This document shows positions 15,645-19,253 of a DNA stretch of 19,253 nucleotides, one piece after another (position 1 is the stretch's first letter; each line of letters starts with the position of its first letter). This DNA is from a bacterium. Its GTDB lineage: Bacteria > Actinomycetota > Acidimicrobiia > UBA5794 > ZC4RG35. The notes below the pieces were generated by a model. The model saw only the letters and a program-made list of their open reading frames with translations. It had not been told where the DNA came from and made no database searches. Both the position numbers and the translations under genes were made by a program. The DNA is taken from positions 1 through 19,253 of the forward strand of contig JAPPKR010000094.1 of the NCBI GenBank assembly GCA_028819835.1. The letters are read 5' to 3'.

Positions 15645-16613
15645 ATGGCGCGGGTAGTAGTAACCAGGCCCATCAATCCTCGGGCGGCGGGACTGCTGGG
15701 GGAACACGAGGTATGGACGTGGCCGGAGAACCGCACCATGCCACGGGGACTGCTCCTGGAGAGAATCGCGGACGCCGACGGGACCCTGGTCATGCTCACC
15801 GACCGGGTGGACGACGAGTTCCTGGATGCGGGAAGGCGTCTGACCGTGGTGTCCCAGATGGCGGTGGGGGTCGACAACATCGACCTGGACGCCTGCACCC
15901 GCCGGGGAATACCGGTGGGCCACACGCCCGACGTCCTCACCGAGACCACCGCCGACATGGCCTGGGCGCTCCTGGCCGCCGCCGCCCGGCGCATCCCCGA
16001 GGGCAGGGACTATGTCCTCGGGGGCCATTGGCGGGAGTGGGACCCCGACCTCCTGCTGGGAAGCGACCTGTGGGGAACCACGCTGGGAATCGTCGGGATG
16101 GGAAGGATCGGCGCGGCGGTCGCCCGAAGAGCGGCCGGCTTCTCGATGCGGGTAATGTACAACTCCCGGACGCCCAAGCCCGGGGTCGAGGAGGAGACGG
16201 GAGCCGCGTACAAGGAATTGGGAGACCTTCTGTCGGAAGCCGACCACGTCGTCGTCACCGCCGCCTATACACCCGAGACCCACCATCTGATCGACCGTGA
16301 CGCCCTGGCCCGCATGAAGCCCACCGCCACGCTTGTGAACATCGCCCGCGGGCCCCTGGTGGACCCCCATGCGCTGTCCCGGGCTCTCGGGTCGGGCGAC
16401 ATCGGATGCGCGGCCCTGGATGTGACCGAACCCGAGCCCATCCCCGCCGATCATGAGTTGCTCTCCCTTCCCAACTGCCTGGTGATACCCCACCTGGGTT
16501 CGGCCAGCCGCGGCACCCGGCTGGCCATGGCGACCCGTGCAGCGGAGAACCTGGTGGCCGGCTTAGCAAGAGAGCGGGTGCCGTGGTGTGCAAACCCGGA
16601 GGTCTATTCCTAA
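15645..16613 (+). CDS. D-2-hydroxyacid dehydrogenase (glyoxylate/hydroxypyruvate reductase type)
   Basis: NAD(P)H-dependent reductase of the D-2-hydroxyacid dehydrogenase family, 322 aa, probably acting on glyoxylate, hydroxypyruvate or D-glycerate. The substrate loop is AVGVDNID (73-80) and the nucleotide fold GMGRIG (151-156), followed by NSR (173-175). The Arg at the end of the second strand favours NADPH. The catalytic triad is complete: Arg235 in NIARGP, Glu264 in DVTEPEP and His283 in PHLGSAS. There is no ACT domain, so it is not a long PGDH. The gene stands between the lipid operon and a convergent thiamine pyrophosphokinase gene and seems to be transcribed on its own. Substrate choice is inference. 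Confidence 0.88.
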   Translation: MARVVVTRPINPRAAGLLGEHEVWTWPENRTMPRGLLLERIADADGTLVMLTDRVDDEFLDAGRRLTVVSQMAVGVDNIDLDACTRRGIPVGHTPDVLTETTADMAWALLAAAARRIPEGRDYVLGGHWREWDPDLLLGSDLWGTTLGIVGMGRIGAAVARRAAGFSMRVMYNSRTPKPGVEEETGAAYKELGDLLSEADHVVVTAAYTPETHHLIDRDALARMKPTATLVNIARGPLVDPHALSRALGSGDIGCAALDVTEPEPIPADHELLSLPNCLVIPHLGSASRGTRLAMATRAAENLVAGLARERVPWCANPEVYS

Positions 16614-16626
16614 GAGGGGTTGGGGA

Positions 16627-16651
16627 CGGGAGACACAAGACTGTCCTCCCG
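16627..16651. terminator. Two-way terminator between convergent genes
   Basis: CGGGAG (16627-16632) pairs with CTCCCG (16646-16651). The stem continues as ACA with TGT after one bulged C, with a 6-base loop. It lies between the stops of the + strand dehydrogenase gene and the - strand thiamine pyrophosphokinase gene, and is followed by GATTT on the + side. Confidence 0.5.
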
Positions 16652-16710
16652 ATTTCCCCTGCCTCAATTAGACATCAAGTTGAGGATAACGCTGAACCTG
16701 TACTGGAGGT

Positions 16711-17397
16711 TTATTGAAGCCCACTCCCAGTCAGAACCGCGCCCGGTTGTACGGCCAACAAGACGCCCTGGCGAACAGTGACCTGTGCGGTGGTCTCCGT
16801 GAACCGATTGGAGACGCCCCGGGTGCTTCCGGCCGCCAGGGTGGCGTTCTGCAGGGACCACTGAAGGCCGGCGGTGGTGACTCCGATGGCGTGGCCGCTT
16901 AGGGGCACCAAGGAAACCAGGTCTCCCGCCTTTCCACCAAGGACCGCTCGGTGACGCACCACGGTCGCCAGGTCCTCTCCGGCCAGCCAGATGATCTCGG
17001 CGCCCGCCCAGCGATGATCGGCAAGCAACTCGGCATTGGCCAGCAGATGATCCAGCCTTCCTCCGTGACCGCCCACCACCACCACGGCGCCGGCCCTCCG
17101 GTTGGCCGCCTCCATCGCCAACTCCAGGTCGGTGTAGTCCTTGTCCTCGGAGTGTTCCTCCACCTCGCCTTGATGGCGATCAGACGCACCCAGAGAGACC
17201 GAGTCCAGATCGCCCACCAGGAGGTCGGCTTCGAACCCCAGCCGGTGGGCATGATCGAGCCCCGAGTCGGCGGCGATGACGAAGGTCCCAGGGGAGATCC
17301 ACCGGGCGGCCTGCACCGGGGGAGGGTCGCCACCCGCGAACACCGCAACCCGTCGCCCAGGCGGCAAACCTGTCATCTCGGGAAGGTTAACACCCAC
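16711..17397 (-). CDS. thiN: Thiamine pyrophosphokinase
   Basis: Transfers pyrophosphate from ATP to thiamine, giving thiamine diphosphate, the cofactor that MenD in this window needs. The protein has 228 aa. Family motifs in order are AADSGLDHA (42-50), LVGDLDS (60-66), DKDYTDLELA (85-94) with the conserved Asp pair, and GGHGGRLDHLLAN (109-121). The C-terminal half is the beta-rich thiamine-binding domain, with STRGVSNRF near its end. GTG 17397 is the start of the longest form; ATG 17376 (MTGLPPGRRVAVF) is equally possible, as neither has a clear ribosome binding site. It is divergent from the phosphofructokinase gene. The remaining doubt is between a true thiamine kinase and related proteins of the same fold. 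Confidence 0.85.
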   Translation of the reverse strand: MGVNLPEMTGLPPGRRVAVFAGGDPPPVQAARWISPGTFVIAADSGLDHAHRLGFEADLLVGDLDSVSLGASDRHQGEVEEHSEDKDYTDLELAMEAANRRAGAVVVVGGHGGRLDHLLANAELLADHRWAGAEIIWLAGEDLATVVRHRAVLGGKAGDLVSLVPLSGHAIGVTTAGLQWSLQNATLAAGSTRGVSNRFTETTAQVTVRQGVLLAVQPGAVLTGSGLQ

Positions 17398-17419
17398 TCG
17401 AGGTCTAGAGCCAGGCAGG

Positions 17420-17445
17420 CCCCGCTCCCTTCGCCCGGAGCGGGG
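17420..17445. promoter_or_regulatory. 9-bp hairpin in the thiN / pfkA divergent region
   Basis: CCCCGCTCC (17420-17428) is complementary to GGAGCGGGG (17437-17445) over an 8-base loop. Because both neighbours are transcribed away from it, it is not a simple end-of-gene terminator. It may be a regulatory site or leader structure. The rest of the 17398-17548 spacer shows no gene. Confidence 0.35.
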
Positions 17446-17548
17446 GAGGGGGTGCCTTGACGGTCGACGCGGCCGCCGGGCCCCACTGTGGCGTTAAAGT
17501 TGGAACCCGGTTTCTCACAGACGCCCCGCTACACCGAACTGATTTCTC

Positions 17549-18664
17549 TTGCCCCGCGACACCACCAAGCCAAAGACCGGCAAGATAGCCGTCCTGACCT
17601 CGGGAGGCGACGCTCCCGGAATGAATGCCGCCATCGTCTCGGCCGTGCAGGTGGCGGCATCGGCCGGTGTCGAGGTGGCGGGGGTGGAAGAGGGATACGA
17701 GGGACTGATCAACGGGAGCTTCCGGACTCTGGTCGAGCCCGATCCCCAGTCGGGAGGACTGGCGCCCATCCCCGAACTTCCCCGGGTCGTAGGGCAGGGC
17801 GGGACCATGCTGGGCACCGGGCGGTCCATGCGCTTTTTGGATCCGGAGCACCGAGGCCACGCTGCGCGGGCGATGCGCGATCGCGGGGTGGAGGCGCTGC
17901 TGGTCATCGGCGGAAACGGATCTATGGAGGGAGCCCATGCCCTCTGGTCGGAGCACGGGGTGGCGGTGGTGGGCATCCCGGCCTCGATCGACAACGACAT
18001 CGGCCACAGCCGCGAGTCCGTAGGAGTCGACACCGCCCTCAACACCATCCTGGACGCCTGCGACCGGATCAGCGACACCGCCCGCTCCCATCATCGCGCT
18101 TTCATCGTGGAGGTGATGGGCAGGGACTGCGGGTACCTGGCTCTGGCGGGCGCCGTCGCCACCGGGGCCGACGCGGTCCTGCTCCCCGAGAAGAACCCGG
18201 AGCGCACGAAGGTGGTGAAGAGGCTGGAACGCCTGGTCCGACACAGCCTTTCTGGGCACCGGCAGAAAAGACGCGTGCTGGTGCTGAAAGCCGAGGGAGT
18301 GAAGATTCCAACCAAGGCCCTGGTGGCGGAGTTGTCGGATGCGGTGGCCGATATGGAGCACGTGGAAGTCAGGGCGACCGTCCTCGGCCACATCGTCAGG
18401 GGCGGGAACCCGACCTTTCGCGACCGTATGCTGGCCAGTCGATTCGGATTAGTGGCCGTCCAGGCCGTCCTGGCCGGAAAGTCGGGGGTGATGGTGTGCT
18501 GGTCGACCTCCGAGCAGGGAGAGCCCACCAGCGACGCTTTCGTGAAACTCTTCCCGCTGGACTCCGTCCTTCGGGAGACCGAACTCCTCACTGCCGGGAC
18601 CTCAGACCTCCAGAGCGAACGGATCCATCGTCTGGAGGCCATCCACGGCGCCATGGCGTTCTGA
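17549..18664 (+). CDS. pfkA: 6-Phosphofructokinase with GGNGS motif
   Basis: Phosphorylates fructose-6-phosphate to fructose-1,6-bisphosphate in glycolysis. The protein has 371 aa from TTG 17549, the only start codon after the in-frame stop at 17540. No ribosome binding site is visible. Motifs are LTSGGDAPGMNAAI (16-29), IPASIDNDI (143-151) with the catalytic Asp148 (Asp127 in E. coli), EVMGRDCGYLAL (188-199) and LGHIVRGGNPTFRDR. At the Mg/phosphate site the protein has GGNGS (121-125), where E. coli has GGDGS, so Asp103 is replaced by Asn while Gly104, the residue linked with ATP use, is kept. The position of E. coli Gly124 is Ala. PPi-type enzymes usually carry Asp and Lys at those two places. 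ATP use is therefore favoured, but donor and activity are not certain. Confidence 0.88.
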   Translation: MPRDTTKPKTGKIAVLTSGGDAPGMNAAIVSAVQVAASAGVEVAGVEEGYEGLINGSFRTLVEPDPQSGGLAPIPELPRVVGQGGTMLGTGRSMRFLDPEHRGHAARAMRDRGVEALLVIGGNGSMEGAHALWSEHGVAVVGIPASIDNDIGHSRESVGVDTALNTILDACDRISDTARSHHRAFIVEVMGRDCGYLALAGAVATGADAVLLPEKNPERTKVVKRLERLVRHSLSGHRQKRRVLVLKAEGVKIPTKALVAELSDAVADMEHVEVRATVLGHIVRGGNPTFRDRMLASRFGLVAVQAVLAGKSGVMVCWSTSEQGEPTSDAFVKLFPLDSVLRETELLTAGTSDLQSERIHRLEAIHGAMAF

Positions 18665-18710
18665 GGATTGGGGAGTAACGGTCGACACTGCGTCTGCGTC
18701 TTACACAAGA

Positions 18711-18733
18711 CCTAAGGCAGCGGGTTTCTTAGG
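18711..18733. terminator. Small hairpin downstream of pfkA
   Basis: CCTAAG (18711-18716) pairs with CTTAGG (18728-18733) over 11 bases. It lies 47 bases after the pfkA stop and at the 3' end of the weak - strand reading frame, where a shared terminator would fit. Confidence 0.35.
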
Positions 18734-19053
18734 ACCAGGGTGCCTTCACACAGTTCCGGGGAGCCGCACATGGCCTCCCTCCTGTAGAGAATCGTCACAT
18801 AGAGACCGTTGTTGGGGCAGGCAAGGAGGTGCGGGCCGCCGACCCCAGGACCCTCAGGACCCTCAGGATGGCATCCAGCACGACCAGCGCCCGCTCCCGA
18901 GAGCACTCCCGGTCTATCCCATTCGCCGACCCGTCCCTGCCAATACCTCCAGTCGTACTTGACGCCCACCGTGAATATCGCCGACGCCGCCCACTCTTCG
19001 CCGATGGGGGAACCGTTATCCGGGAGCCCCTTCCCTGCATGTCCCATAATCAC
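18712..19053 (-). CDS. Unrecognised hypothetical protein, possibly decayed
   Basis: Weakly supported frame of 113 aa if begun at GTG 19053 (ATG 19047 is an alternative). The frame stays open further upstream to 19128 without a start, and this part also reads like protein (TEWQLNITVIMGHAG). The two ends look natural: IFTVGVKYDWRYWQGRVGEW at about residues 26-45 and ACPNNGLYVTILYRREAM near the C-terminus, with G/C-rich third positions. The middle (about 18825-18925) is rich in Gly and Pro here, whereas the neighbouring frame has better codon use (ERALVVLDAILRVL). Two compensating frameshifts, that is a decayed gene, would explain this. Its stop lies just beyond pfkA with a hairpin between them, as for a convergent gene. 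No family was recognised. Confidence 0.3.
   Translation of the reverse strand: MIMGHAGKGLPDNGSPIGEEWAASAIFTVGVKYDWRYWQGRVGEWDRPGVLSGAGAGRAGCHPEGPEGPGVGGPHLLACPNNGLYVTILYRREAMCGSPELCEGTLVLRNPLP
18847..18868. repeat. Short tandem repeat, 9-bp unit
   Basis: Two full copies of AGGACCCTC (18847-18855 and 18856-18864) are followed by a partial AGGA. In the - strand frames it encodes either PEGPEG or LRVLRV. It may reflect slippage in the proposed decayed gene. Confidence 0.5.
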
Positions 19054-19253
19054 CGTTATGTTAAGTTGCCACTCCGTGCGATCACGTTTAGTTAGGCGCT
19101 CGGACCCTTCTCGATCAGCGCCGCGCTGTCATCGCCGACTGGTCAAACCACAACACCGGCATTCGCGCCAAAGTAGAACTCCGACTCAGGAGAGGACATC
19201 CCCCTTACCTTGTTTGGTAGGCCCTGTGTGTGATGCTTGGGGCTGATCGCCCG
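19054..19253. other. Right-end region without a clear gene
   Basis: No complete gene is supported. On the - strand, ATG 19200 opens an 18-residue frame (MSSPESEFYFGANAGVVV) that ends at TGA. The same frame then continues as PVGDDSAALIEKGPSA before another stop. This could be the damaged N-terminal part of the reading frame to its left, or chance. Confidence 0.25.

Noticed and set aside
15246..16493. 415-aa open frame on the - strand
   Set aside because: Antisense across the acyl-CoA dehydrogenase and hydroxyacid dehydrogenase genes; composition is low in complexity and no motif was found.
1..19253. CRISPR array, tRNA, rRNA, IS element or prophage genes
   Set aside because: No regular spaced repeats, cloverleaf-like segments, transposase or integrase motifs or phage-type proteins were seen on either strand.

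Overview
The window is G+C-rich DNA, densely packed with genes and with little spacer. It looks like a chromosomal segment of a high-GC actinobacterium, possibly an uncultured Acidimicrobiia-like lineage. The evidence for this is menaquinone biosynthesis, a CysA-type rhodanese with the [13 protein letters not shown] loop, a SufE-like partner beside it, sterol-type beta-oxidation enzymes, frequent GTG and TTG starts, and apparent leaderless starts. The taxonomic placement is inference. No rRNA, tRNA, CRISPR array, transposase or integrase was recognised.

Left part, + strand (1-4027): a tightly coupled run of manC (5' end outside the window), a small lipoprotein cytochrome c, menC and menD. Starts and stops overlap, with ATGA junctions at 1314 and 2303. 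MenD makes SEPHCHK and MenC makes o-succinylbenzoate, two steps of menaquinone synthesis. The cytochrome would act in the same respiratory chain. A frameshifted membrane protein with a striking histidine stripe follows (4297-5009). It converges on the - strand run sufE, a MerR-like helical regulator and menF (7361 down to 5176). MenF provides isochorismate, the MenD substrate, so menF and menCD face each other across the membrane-protein gene.

Middle (7377-8432): a compact divergent promoter region with a dyad symmetry separates sufE from a CysA/SseA-type sulfurtransferase. The sulfurtransferase gene is closed by a strong 14-bp hairpin.

Right-centre, + strand (8433-15584): an AI-2E-family permease, then a lipid catabolism operon. 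The operon encodes alpha-methylacyl-CoA racemase, long-chain acyl-CoA synthetase, an MFE-2-type (3R)-hydroxyacyl-CoA dehydrogenase, an MFE-2-type hydratase 2, and an acyl-CoA dehydrogenase. Together these read as activation, C2 epimerisation, dehydrogenation, hydration and oxidation of 2-methyl-branched acyl chains (isoprenoid or sterol side chain type). Only a thiolase is missing from the window.

Right end: a glyoxylate/hydroxypyruvate reductase-type dehydrogenase (+) converges on thiamine pyrophosphokinase (-). That gene is divergent from a phosphofructokinase (+) with an unusual GGNGS motif. The last 590 bases hold only a weak, possibly decayed, unrecognised reading frame on the - strand.
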